Origin: CAYTAP01 sp964435775
GTDB lineage: Bacteria; Planctomycetota; Phycisphaerae; Tepidisphaerales; Tepidisphaeraceae
Direction of reading: 5' to 3'
Assembly (NCBI GenBank): GCA_964435775.1
Contig: CAYTAP010000011.1
Location: forward strand, 1 to 45,434
DNA length: 45,434 bases
The translations under genes and the position numbers were made by a program. The notes below the pieces were generated by a model, which saw nothing but the letters and a program-made list of their open reading frames with translations, was not told the origin of the DNA and searched no databases. This document shows, piece by piece, positions 33,229 to 40,465 of the stretch (positions within the stretch are counted from its first letter, which is position 1; each line of letters starts with the position of its first letter).

Positions 33229-33477
33229 CGTCTCAAATAGCCCAAGATTCGCGCGTAGCGCGTACCTTGCAATCGTCGATTCCAACGCGCCACGCGGGTC
33301 CCAAGATACGCGCCCGTCTCAAGTAGCCCCCGAAACCACCCGAGGTACGCGCAAAACAGGTCCACCGCGCGTACCTCGCCAAAAGTCCAGATCACCCCAC
33401 ACCCGCCGACGCAAACCCCTCGTCCCCGTCCCACCAAATCTCAAGTAATCCCGTCTCATCTCGCCTGGCCAATTACA
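33229..33477 (-). repeat. Right end: terminal repeat and array of inward sites
   Basis: Read inward from 33477 on the minus strand: TGTAATTGGCCAG, GCGAGATGAGACGGG (33466-33452), ATTACTTGAGATTTG (33450-33436), GCTACTTGAGACGGG (33327-33313) and GCTATTTGAGACGAGG (33241-33226). The outermost repeat and first strong site copy the left end; the inner site copies the left inner site. Confidence 0.7.
33341..33378. repeat. 12-bp perfect inverted repeat in the right end
   Basis: CGAGGTACGCGC and GCGCGTACCTCG around a 14-bp spacer. A third half site GCGCGTACC lies at 33258-33266. CCCAAGAT(T/A)CGCGC occurs twice nearby (33241 and 33301). Candidate operator or accessory protein site. Confidence 0.6.
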
Positions 33478-33702
33478 TTCGAGGTTGAATCCGTTGTTGT
33501 CCCTGATTTGTCCCGCAGGTCGGCCGGGGGCGGGGCCGATTGGGTGGTTGGGGACATCACGGCGGCAAGGACGAAGCTGAGAAGAAGTTGGCACGCGGAC
33601 ATGGGCGGGTCTCCATATGCTGCAATAGAACAACGATCTAACCATTGAGTCGCCGGCGGACATCGACATTGCAGCCTGGTCGATGGCGTCGGGGACTTTT
33701 GA

Positions 33703-34818
33703 TCACTCTTGAATGTGCCGCAGGTCGTCGGCCGAGGCGTTGCCGAAGGGCAGGCGCTCCATCCACTGTTGCTGCTTTTGGGGATCGTAGTAGTGAAAGT
33801 CGATGGAGTGATCTGCGTGGCCCATCCATCGGTTGGCCAAGGGGGCGGGAACGCCAGCGTCCAGTGCCGTCGTTTTGAAGAAGCGGCGAAGCGAGTGAAC
33901 GGTCAAGCCCAGTGTCTTGCGGCCCACGGTGTATCCGAGTTGGCCGGCGACTTGCTTGAACAGCACGTTCACTCTTCGCGGATCCCAAGGCTTGCCTCGT
34001 GAGTTTTGGAAGACCACGCCGCTGGTTCGGCCGGCGATGATGGCGGAAAGGATTGCCGCCAGCCGCGGATGGATCGGGATCTTTCTGCTCGCGTTTTCGG
34101 TTTTCAACTTCATATCGGGCGTGAGGCTGATGATGCCCCCCGCCAGTGAGATGTGTTCGACGCGAAGCTGCAGCGCCTCGCCCAGGCGCATGCCCGTGAA
34201 CGCCAGTGTGGCGACGAGCGCATAGTAGGAGCCGAACAACTGCCGGAGAATGGCGCTCACTTGCTCGCTGGTCGTCGCGGGATGCCGGTTTCGGCGTGGT
34301 TTGCGGAGGGACAGGTCGCCCAGCGGGTTGACGGCGATGGCCTTGCGGCCAAGCAGGAAGCGCAGCCATTGTTTGGCGACAATGGCCAGATTCCATGCCG
34401 TGTATGCCGCGAGGTTGTCATGATCTTTGCGAAAGGTGCGGTACTCGTCGTAAAGCAGTGGCGTGATCTGATCCGGAGTCGATACATGTTTGGAAGTCAT
34501 GAAGGCGACGACTCGGCGCAATTCACCCTTGTATTTGACGAGTGTCTTGGGCGATCGGTCTTCAGCGCGGAGGTACTCCATGTAAAGCCGCAAGCCCACA
34601 TCCAGGGGAACCGATTTGATCGGGGCCTGGCATGTGCCGGCGCGAAGTTTTTCGTGGAGCGCCCATGCCCGTCGCTCGGCCTCCTTACGGTTGGTTGTTT
34701 TGAGGCTTCTCCGCCGGTGCAAGGCACCATGATTGAAATCGGCGGTGAACACGCCGCGTTTGCCGCGACGCGTGACGCGGATGTTGTCACCTGCGATGAA
34801 GGTGTCGTTGTTTGTCAT
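33703..34818 (-). CDS. int: Tyrosine integrase of a mobile island
   Basis: 371 residues. Arm-binding-like N-terminus, SAM-like core-binding domain (PLDVGLRLYMEYLRAEDRSPKTLVKYKGEL) and catalytic domain with R in FTGMRLGEALQL, K around KLKTENASRKIPIHP, H-x-x-R in HSLRRFF, H in WMGHADHS and Y in DFHYYD. Site-specific integration and excision of an island is the expected role. The start ATG overlaps the upstream stop as TAATG, so it is coupled to the HTH gene. It reads toward the tRNA-Ser. Confidence 0.9.
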   Translation of the reverse strand: MTNNDTFIAGDNIRVTRRGKRGVFTADFNHGALHRRRSLKTTNRKEAERRAWALHEKLRAGTCQAPIKSVPLDVGLRLYMEYLRAEDRSPKTLVKYKGELRRVVAFMTSKHVSTPDQITPLLYDEYRTFRKDHDNLAAYTAWNLAIVAKQWLRFLLGRKAIAVNPLGDLSLRKPRRNRHPATTSEQVSAILRQLFGSYYALVATLAFTGMRLGEALQLRVEHISLAGGIISLTPDMKLKTENASRKIPIHPRLAAILSAIIAGRTSGVVFQNSRGKPWDPRRVNVLFKQVAGQLGYTVGRKTLGLTVHSLRRFFKTTALDAGVPAPLANRWMGHADHSIDFHYYDPQKQQQWMERLPFGNASADDLRHIQE

Positions 34819-35063
34819 TATGGGGTCCAGTCGGGGGTTGGGGAAAAATGTTTGCGAACCAGCCGGTCACGGAAATAGAGAATGGTCTTCCCGCGGGCTG
34901 AATAGGTGTCTTCAAGCCGGCCGCTCCGTCGCCAGTTGCCCAGTGTTTTGGGTGCGACATGGAGCAGCTCGGCTGCCTGAGCCTCACTGAGAATGGGTGG
35001 AAAACGCCTGGCCGACTCGGTGTCGGCGAAGGCGTCGGAGATTTCAGCGGAGGTCAGCTTCAT
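34818..35063 (-). CDS. MerR-like helix-turn-helix / excisionase-like protein
   Basis: 81 residues. LSEAQAAELLHVAPKTLGNWRRSGRLEDTYSARGKTILYFRDRLVRKHF is a helix-turn-helix of the excisionase/MerR N-terminal type. The TAA overlaps the integrase ATG. A directionality factor for the integrase is likely from context. TCAGCGGAGGTCAGC... is the region around its start; GGTGACCC lies upstream. Confidence 0.7.
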   Translation of the reverse strand: MKLTSAEISDAFADTESARRFPPILSEAQAAELLHVAPKTLGNWRRSGRLEDTYSARGKTILYFRDRLVRKHFSPTPDWTP

Positions 35064-35156
35064 GGGTCACCACCCCGCTCATCCGGCGGGATTGACCCAT
35101 TGTTGATTGCCTGAAACCCTCAAAAACGGCAATCGCGATTGCTCAAATTGCCGTTT

Positions 35157-36098
35157 TCAGGGATTGGGATGGCGAGAGGAGGCAGTCGATGCGGGAATTG
35201 TTTGTGCGCTGACAAGACTGTCGGCCTTGGCGCGGGGCGGGGTGAGGATGTGGGCGTCGATGCCACCTCTGGTGAGTTTGGCGAGGAGTTTGTGCTTCAA
35301 ATCGGTCGGGGCGGTGATACCCATGGCGCGGAGCTGGTGGTGAGGCACGGGCTCGGGAGCCCGCTCGATCAGTGCTGCAAGATAAAGCGCCTGCAGCTTA
35401 CTCAGTCTTACCCTCTCGGTGCCAAGGCACGCGTGGCGGGCGTCGATGGTGAGTTGCGAAGCCTGGGAGTCGAAGTGGGTCAGGTCTTCGACGGCTTCGT
35501 ACAAACAGGGCATGAACGCCGAAGCCATATTGTCCAAGACCTGCGGAGCGAACTGCTTGATGACCTCTTTAACTTTGTCGCTGGTCAACGACTGAACCGG
35601 ATCGGTGGGAATGGGGATGGCGGCGGAGATCGCATCGCATCCCGAGCGGGTCAGGGCGGTGACGAAGAGCAACAGGCTGGTTTTCCATACGCCCCGGCGC
35701 TCTGGATCGCCCGCGCCGGGCATCGGCCAAAAGAGCCAGTAAAACCATTCATCCGACGATCCGGCGCAACGCTTGGCCTCGGGAGATGCGGGTATCCAAT
35801 CAATGTCCTTGACACGGAGCGTGAAGGGATGCCCCGGCTCGTTCAGGAACGCTTCAACGGCTTTGGCCGTCGCACGAAGAATCCGTTGGCCGGATTTGCT
35901 GTGGGGCCATGGTCGAGTGGTTTTCGCGTCTCGGAGAAGATTGAGTGCCGTGGTCAATGCGTGATTCATGGCGATGCTCCCATGCGGAAGTTGGCGCGTG
36001 TTCCATGCGTCCAAGATGAAGTCAATCAATGCCGTCATCGCGGGAGTTGGCGGCGATTCCGCGGGTTTTGTCGAGTTGTGCGCGATCTCTTGAGACAT
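35157..36098 (-). CDS. Island protein, unknown
   Basis: 313 residues starting MSQEIAHNSTKPAESPPTPA, with an excellent ribosome site AAAGGAGATAAGATC. The middle (DEWFYWLFWPMPGAGDPERRGVWKTSLLLFVTALTRSG) is aromatic-rich; the C-terminal third (RLSKLQALYLAALIERAPEPVPHHQLRAMGI) may be winged-helix-like. I know no family. It is likely an island-encoded accessory gene upstream of the excisionase-like gene. Confidence 0.6.
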   Translation of the reverse strand: MSQEIAHNSTKPAESPPTPAMTALIDFILDAWNTRQLPHGSIAMNHALTTALNLLRDAKTTRPWPHSKSGQRILRATAKAVEAFLNEPGHPFTLRVKDIDWIPASPEAKRCAGSSDEWFYWLFWPMPGAGDPERRGVWKTSLLLFVTALTRSGCDAISAAIPIPTDPVQSLTSDKVKEVIKQFAPQVLDNMASAFMPCLYEAVEDLTHFDSQASQLTIDARHACLGTERVRLSKLQALYLAALIERAPEPVPHHQLRAMGITAPTDLKHKLLAKLTRGGIDAHILTPPRAKADSLVSAQTIPASTASSRHPNP

Positions 36099-36206
36099 GA
36101 TCTTATCTCCTTTCAATGGGTGTGTCTCAGCAAGAATCAAGGCTGAGTGTGTTGGGATGGTCGTGGGGATGGAGGAGGGCATGAGCAATGAGGCGACGTG
36201 CCCGGC

Positions 36207-36791
36207 TCAGAGCAACTCCATCCGATCGCTGTGGACATTGAGGGCGGTTTGCCAATCGTCGATCACCACGCCGGTGGGCTCGATGCATTGGCATATGCCG
36301 TCGGCGCGGCCGAACGTGTAGAGCGTGCGATCTTGCGGCATGATCCCCAGGACAAAGTGCAGGCCATCGAGAGGAGGCACGCACGATGAAGCCTCATCAA
36401 GCCCCGAAGCGACGCGCGACTGGAACGAGCCGCCGACGCAAAAGTGCGACGGTAACTCGGCCAGGTCTTGCGATTTCAGCCGCCACGAGACGCCGTCGGC
36501 CCCGCAGCGCTGGCGCGGAATGATTGGCGGAGCCCAGCACCGCTGGCGGCAGTCGAGAATCAGCCACGCCGCCATGCACCGCGAATAGCGAACCCACATC
36601 GCCTCCGTCGGGCTGGTCAGCCAGATCGAATTGCTCAGTAGCATTGGCGGCAGTGGAAAGGGTTCGCAGGCGGGTTGGTGCGCGGCATTGGTCGGAGTGA
36701 CGATCGCCTCGCCGTGCGCGAGGCGGGAGAGTTGGATATGCCACACGGTGTGGGGGTCCGGATGATTGTGTTTGTGGTTGTTCTTATTCAT
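36207..36791 (-). CDS. Island protein, unknown
   Basis: 194 residues (MNKNNHKHNHPDPHTVWHIQL...). His/Asn-rich start, then a soluble domain with several Cys (CMAAWLILDCRQRCWAPP). No family recognised. AAAGGACCAAATCC precedes the ATG at 36791. A strong 5' UTR hairpin lies 26 bp upstream (36817-36843). Confidence 0.55.
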   Translation of the reverse strand: MNKNNHKHNHPDPHTVWHIQLSRLAHGEAIVTPTNAAHQPACEPFPLPPMLLSNSIWLTSPTEAMWVRYSRCMAAWLILDCRQRCWAPPIIPRQRCGADGVSWRLKSQDLAELPSHFCVGGSFQSRVASGLDEASSCVPPLDGLHFVLGIMPQDRTLYTFGRADGICQCIEPTGVVIDDWQTALNVHSDRMELL

Positions 36792-36816
36792 GGATTTGGT
36801 CCTTTGGGAAATGGAG

Positions 36817-36843
36817 CCGCCCGGCCCTTGGAGGGCCGGGCGG
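36817..36843. promoter_or_regulatory. Strong hairpin upstream of the 36791 start
   Basis: Perfect 11-bp stem CCGCCCGGCCC/GGGCCGGGCGG with loop TTGGA, no T-run. It falls in the expected leader of the 194-residue gene and could act in leader control or processing; this is unproven. Beyond it, 36844-37132 shows no gene. Confidence 0.6.
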
Positions 36844-37132
36844 GAGGGGATGATCGCAACTTCGCTGTCGAAGCAATTAACCGGGTCGCTGACCTCGGTT
36901 GTACACAACTGTGAAATAACCGCTGAGAAGTCCAGTTGCGCCTGTTTGGCGTGCTTGCGGATCAGCCGCTCAGACTTGACGCCGCGTCATCGCTACGACG
37001 TGAGGAATGTGGTGTCGTGGTGGTTCAGATGCAGATGATGGCGCAACCGCATGTGTTTGATGGCTTTTTACGAAGTGATTTTGCGTTGGACGGGCAAGTG
37101 ATCTTCCTCATTTGATTGACAAGGAAGCCGGA

Positions 37133-37312
37133 ATGCTGGGATTGAAGCTACGCGAAGAGTTCAGGAACCGCCGTCTCAAGGGAACCGCCATTGAGTTGGT
37201 CAACATCAACAAGGCTGGCGCAACCCAGGCGGCGGCCACCGACTTTCTAACCATCACCTGTCCCAGTACGGACACCCTCAAGCTGTTGGAAGCCACCGGC
37301 CCCAATCACGGC
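37133..37312 (+). pseudogene. Truncated 5' end of an unknown gene
   Basis: About 60 codons with AAGGAAG upstream: MLGLKLREEFRNRRLKGTAI then ELVNINKAGATQAAATDFLTI..PSTDTLKLLEATGPNHGR. Coding character is good up to GPNHGR, where the sequence enters the IS5-type remnant. The last stretch recalls the segment just before the P-loop of large AAA-type ATPases in defence or phage clusters, but the P-loop itself is missing. Tentative. Confidence 0.4.
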
Positions 37313-37384
37313 CGGTGGGATCAAGGGCGCGATGATTGCCCACTGCTGGTCGGTAAGGTCCGATGGGTAAGGTGCCCGTGCCAT
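37300..37384 (-). pseudogene. IS5-family transposase N-terminal remnant
   Basis: MARAPYPSDLTDQQWAIIAP followed by LIPP matches the conserved start of IS5-group (DUF4096) transposases; homology ends near 37305 where the truncated gene above begins. Only about 28 codons remain. Upstream of its ATG (to about 37430) may be the IS end. Confidence 0.7.
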
Positions 37385-37619
37385 GCAACATGAAAGCCAG
37401 GCTTCTCGCACGGTTTCTAAAACAACGATTATACAAAATCTACCCGGATGGCGCGCTACACCCCTTCCCAGAAACAATGCAAAAATATGTTGGGCGGCTA
37501 TGCGTTTCAGGGTATAGTGTGCCGTTGAGGGCCGTCCGTCGGTACATGTTCAGCTTTCATTCTGCCAAGTCAGGGAGCATTCGAATCGAGTTGGGATACA
37601 TTTCCCATGGGAAAACAGT

Positions 37620-38651
37620 ATGAGCAACATTGCCTGTGCGCTGTGTGGTGTGATTCTCTCGCCGCAGGATGGCGAGGTGGGGAAATGTCCACGTTGTCGG
37701 CTTGAGGAAGGCCGCCCGCCTCGATGGGGGGCGGGAGGATTGCACCCCAGCCTTCCGCTGTCGCTGCTCCTGGCGGCGCTGCTGAGCGCGGTGTTTTATG
37801 GGTTGGGGCCGTTTCTATTGATGCGCGACACGCGGGGCGCGCATCTGTTCATGGGGCATGGGTGGGTGCCGTATGTCTGCGTGTACCTGTTTTTTTGCGC
37901 GCTGGCGATTTTGCTGTTGAAGCTTCCCATGATGCGCCGCCAGCAGGCGGCATTCGCGCTGCAGCTTCTGCCCGAGGCATTGGATGCGCGGATCGAGGTG
38001 AGCGATACGCGGCGAATCCTGGATCGAATCGCACGGCTGACGCGGCGGCAACGATCGCTTCTCCTGGTCACGCGCATTCGTCAGGCGATGCTGCGATTGC
38101 ACCAACTGGGGACGGCCGAAAAGCTGGACGATCTGCTGCGGTATCGCGCCGAGGCCGATGAGAACGCGATGGAGTCGAGTTATGCCGCGCCGAAGTTCAT
38201 CATCTGGGCGATTCCGGTGCTGGGCTTTGTCGGGACGGTGTTGGGGATCAGCAACGGGGTGCAATCGTTCAGTTCATTGATCCAGAACGCCTCCGATCTG
38301 GAGGGGCTGCGTGAATCCCTCAAGGGCGTCACCTACGGGCTGGGGCAGGCGTTTGAGACGACGATGATCGCCTTGTGCATGAGCCTCGTCCTCATGCTCG
38401 TCATGTCGTGGGTGCAGCGCCATGAGGATCGGCTCCTGGCCGCCATTGATGATTACTGCATGGAAAACCTGCTGCACAAGGTCAGCGTGTCGGCGTCGGG
38501 CGTGGCCAATCAGGCAATGACGGATTTGGCGGCGGCGTTGCGGGACATGACGCGGGAGTGGCGGGAGATGCGGGCATCGGGCAACGGGTGGACGGCGTCG
38601 TCGTTGGCCGATCCGGCGACAATCGACGCGGCCGCTCATGTGTCACGCTAA
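37620..38651 (+). CDS. TolQ/ExbB/MotA-family proton channel with N-terminal zinc ribbon
   Basis: 343 residues. Cytoplasmic zinc ribbon at the start (CALC...CPRC, C6, C9, C23, C26), two membrane spans (about 43-67 and 79-101), a long cytoplasmic helical region, then the family core IIWAIPVLGFVGTVLGISNGV and TTMIALCMSLVLMLVMSWV with the conserved G-x-x-x-G helix pair. Such subunits form the stator of proton-driven motors with TolR/ExbD/MotB partners, which follow here in an operon (26-bp gap). The zinc ribbon is an unusual addition. Confidence 0.85.
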   Translation: MSNIACALCGVILSPQDGEVGKCPRCRLEEGRPPRWGAGGLHPSLPLSLLLAALLSAVFYGLGPFLLMRDTRGAHLFMGHGWVPYVCVYLFFCALAILLLKLPMMRRQQAAFALQLLPEALDARIEVSDTRRILDRIARLTRRQRSLLLVTRIRQAMLRLHQLGTAEKLDDLLRYRAEADENAMESSYAAPKFIIWAIPVLGFVGTVLGISNGVQSFSSLIQNASDLEGLRESLKGVTYGLGQAFETTMIALCMSLVLMLVMSWVQRHEDRLLAAIDDYCMENLLHKVSVSASGVANQAMTDLAAALRDMTREWREMRASGNGWTASSLADPATIDAAAHVSR

Positions 38652-38677
38652 GGTGCGCGCTGCGCGGGGAGTATCCC

Positions 38678-39520
38678 ATGAGCCGTCGATTACGTTCCCG
38701 ACAGGTGGAGATCTTCAACTTTTCCTTCCTGGACATCCTGGCGTGCACCATCGGTCTGCTCATCTTCATCATGGTGATGGTGTTCATCCTTCAGTCGGGG
38801 AGTCCGGTCGCCGACATCAGCGCGATCGTCGATCGCAAGGCTGGTGAAGCGGCTACGTTGCAGGAAGCCGCCGCACGGGATGCACGGATCGCCGCGGGAT
38901 TGGAGGCGGAGCTGGGCCGGGTGATCGTCCCCGACCAGCCGGACCTCTCCCCGCAGCGCGACATCGCCGAAGCGGCGCGCGATGCGGCCAGGCACGCCTA
39001 TGAAAATGCCGCGCATCAGGAGGCGGAGGCACAGGCCCGGTTGAATGAAGCCCGCCTGGCGCGGGATCGTTCGGCGGCGTCCAATTTGGAAACGGCCCGC
39101 GCCGATCTCGTCGCGGCCCATGAGCGCAATAATCGCGCCCAGGCGGCGCTGGATGCGGCGATGACGCCGCAGGATCAACCGGTTGTGCTCATGCGCGTTC
39201 AACGCCCCGGCGAGGGCGGGCAGGCTTTTCAGGTTCTCCATGTGGATTGTCACGCCAACCAGGTCATCCTGCTCAAAGAAAATGGCGGGAAGCTGGCGGA
39301 AGTCGGTCGGACCGGCGTGAAGGAATTGGCAAGCGCGCGATCGGCGTTCCAGCAGATCGCCGCGGCGCAGCGGCGACTCAATGATCCGCTGGTTCTGTTT
39401 TGGGTTCGTCCGGATGGCGCGGAGACCTACGAAGCGGCGAGGGCGGAATTGCCGTCGGGAACGCCGTTTGGATATGAGCCGGCCGACGCCGCCTGGACAT
39501 TCAGAAAGACGACACCCTGA
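38678..39520 (+). CDS. TolR/ExbD-like membrane-anchored partner 1
   Basis: 280 residues. One span near the start, FNFSFLDILACTIGLLIFIM, where D19 occupies the place of the proton-binding Asp of ExbD/TolR. A long Ala/Glu/Arg coiled coil (about 50-160) reaches into the periplasm, ending in a small alpha/beta domain (VVLMRVQRPGEGGQAFQVLHVDCHANQV...). No OmpA-type peptidoglycan domain is seen. Second gene of the operon. Confidence 0.7.
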   Translation: MSRRLRSRQVEIFNFSFLDILACTIGLLIFIMVMVFILQSGSPVADISAIVDRKAGEAATLQEAAARDARIAAGLEAELGRVIVPDQPDLSPQRDIAEAARDAARHAYENAAHQEAEAQARLNEARLARDRSAASNLETARADLVAAHERNNRAQAALDAAMTPQDQPVVLMRVQRPGEGGQAFQVLHVDCHANQVILLKENGGKLAEVGRTGVKELASARSAFQQIAAAQRRLNDPLVLFWVRPDGAETYEAARAELPSGTPFGYEPADAAWTFRKTTP

Positions 39521-39538
39521 CTCCGCGAGGCACTTGCA

Positions 39539-40453
39539 ATGGGATCACGATCCAGACGAAGCCGGGAAGTGGAATTGTTCAACTTCTCGTTCCTCGACAT
39601 CCTCGCGTGCGTCATCGGACTGCTCATTTTCATTTTGAGCATCGTGGTGGTCAGCGGCGGGGGCTCGGCCAGCAGTCAGCGCGCCGCGAAATTGAGCGAT
39701 GCCGAACATCAACTGAAGCAGGCGAAAACGGCTGCGGACCTGGCGGCGGCGCGACGACAGCGCGCCGAGGCGATCCTCAGCCGCCGGGCGCGGGATTTCG
39801 CCAACCCGGGCGCCGCCGCCGATGCCGTCCGCTCGCAGATTCGCGCGATGGATGAGGAGAAGGCGAAGCTGGATTACGCAGCCGCGAGCGCGATCGCGCG
39901 GAGGGAGTCGTTCGACATGACCCTGTCGCGGATGAGCGGGCAGCCGGTCGCGGATCCTTCGGTCGATGCCGTTGAGAATGAAACGAAGCAATTGGATGAG
40001 CGGACGGCGGCGCTGGTCGCCCGCACGGCCGAGGAGAAGCGAAAGGCAGAGGCGAACACGCAGCGCGTGCGGTATTACACGCCTCATCTTCGCGAGGTCC
40101 ACCGCAACCGCACGCTGTGGGTGGAAGTCTCCGGCGACCGGGTGTGGTGCATCGAGTCCGATGATTACGGCAGCCTGATGGTTGGCGCCGAATCCACCCG
40201 CTTCACAAGGCGTGCCGATGCGGCCGGAACGTCCGTTTCGGCAATGGTGAAGGGGACTGCTCCTGTCCCTTCCGAAATTGCCTCGGCGATCCCGCGGGAC
40301 ACCGTCCTGATGATTGCCTTGGACGCCGATGGCTACCCGGCGTTTCGCGCCCTGCGGCAATGGGCGTGGGACAAGGGATTCTCCGTCAACTGGAGTCCGC
40401 ATGATGGCAATGACATCGTCCTTACGCGTGCCGCGCATGTCTTTGAGCAATGA
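39539..40453 (+). CDS. TolR/ExbD-like membrane-anchored partner 2
   Basis: 304 residues. Shares the start of its neighbour: ELFNFSFLDILACVIGLLIFIL with D20, then a coiled coil and a C-terminal domain (RNRTLWVEVSGDRVWCIESDDYG...TVLMIALDADGYPAFRALRQWAW) with ExbD-like features. The two paralogues probably form a hetero-complex with the channel subunit. 18-bp gap from partner 1; it converges with the leftward operon after 12 bp. Confidence 0.7.
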   Translation: MGSRSRRSREVELFNFSFLDILACVIGLLIFILSIVVVSGGGSASSQRAAKLSDAEHQLKQAKTAADLAAARRQRAEAILSRRARDFANPGAAADAVRSQIRAMDEEKAKLDYAAASAIARRESFDMTLSRMSGQPVADPSVDAVENETKQLDERTAALVARTAEEKRKAEANTQRVRYYTPHLREVHRNRTLWVEVSGDRVWCIESDDYGSLMVGAESTRFTRRADAAGTSVSAMVKGTAPVPSEIASAIPRDTVLMIALDADGYPAFRALRQWAWDKGFSVNWSPHDGNDIVLTRAAHVFEQ

Positions 40454-40465
40454 GCATTGAGATGA

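Larger units (their letters stand above)
20315..33477. mobile_element. 13.2-kb phage-derived element with inverted multi-site ends
   Basis: The left end starts TGTAGTTGGCCA (20315) and the right end, read inward on the minus strand, starts TGTAATTGGCCA (33477), 11 of 12 identical. Each is followed by TACTTGAGA-type sites in the same inward orientation (left: 20329 and 20350; right: 33450, 33327 and 33241, plus a weaker one at 33466). The outer left and right sites share TACTTGAGATTT; the inner ones share GCTACTTGAGACGG. TG...CA ends with arrays of short sites are typical of Mu and Tn7-like transposition systems. The content is phage tail and minor head genes plus a GemA homologue, which fits a transposable-phage derivative. 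No transposase is visible. The flanks share only TTC, so no 5-bp target duplication is evident. Confidence 0.65.

Noticed and set aside
33206..33448. Open frame of 80 codons, Arg/Pro-rich, across the right end.
   Set aside because: It is formed by the end repeats themselves, lacks a ribosome site and resembles no protein.
20310..33482. Target site duplication for the 13.2-kb element.
   Set aside because: The five flanking bases are GTTTC on the left and TTCGA on the right; only TTC adjoins both ends, which can occur by chance.
33478..33510. GGTTGAATCCGTTGTTGTCC resembles the tRNA-Ser 3' end plus downstream bases (GGTTCGAATCC...CGTTGTCC).
   Set aside because: The match needs several gaps and lacks the CCCCCTCTCC acceptor strand; it is too weak to call an att site, though it should be kept in mind as a decayed attR.
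37620..40453. Zorya-type anti-phage system (ZorA/ZorB).
   Set aside because: No OmpA-like domain is seen in either anchor protein and no ZorC/D/E-like genes are adjacent; a general envelope role fits better.
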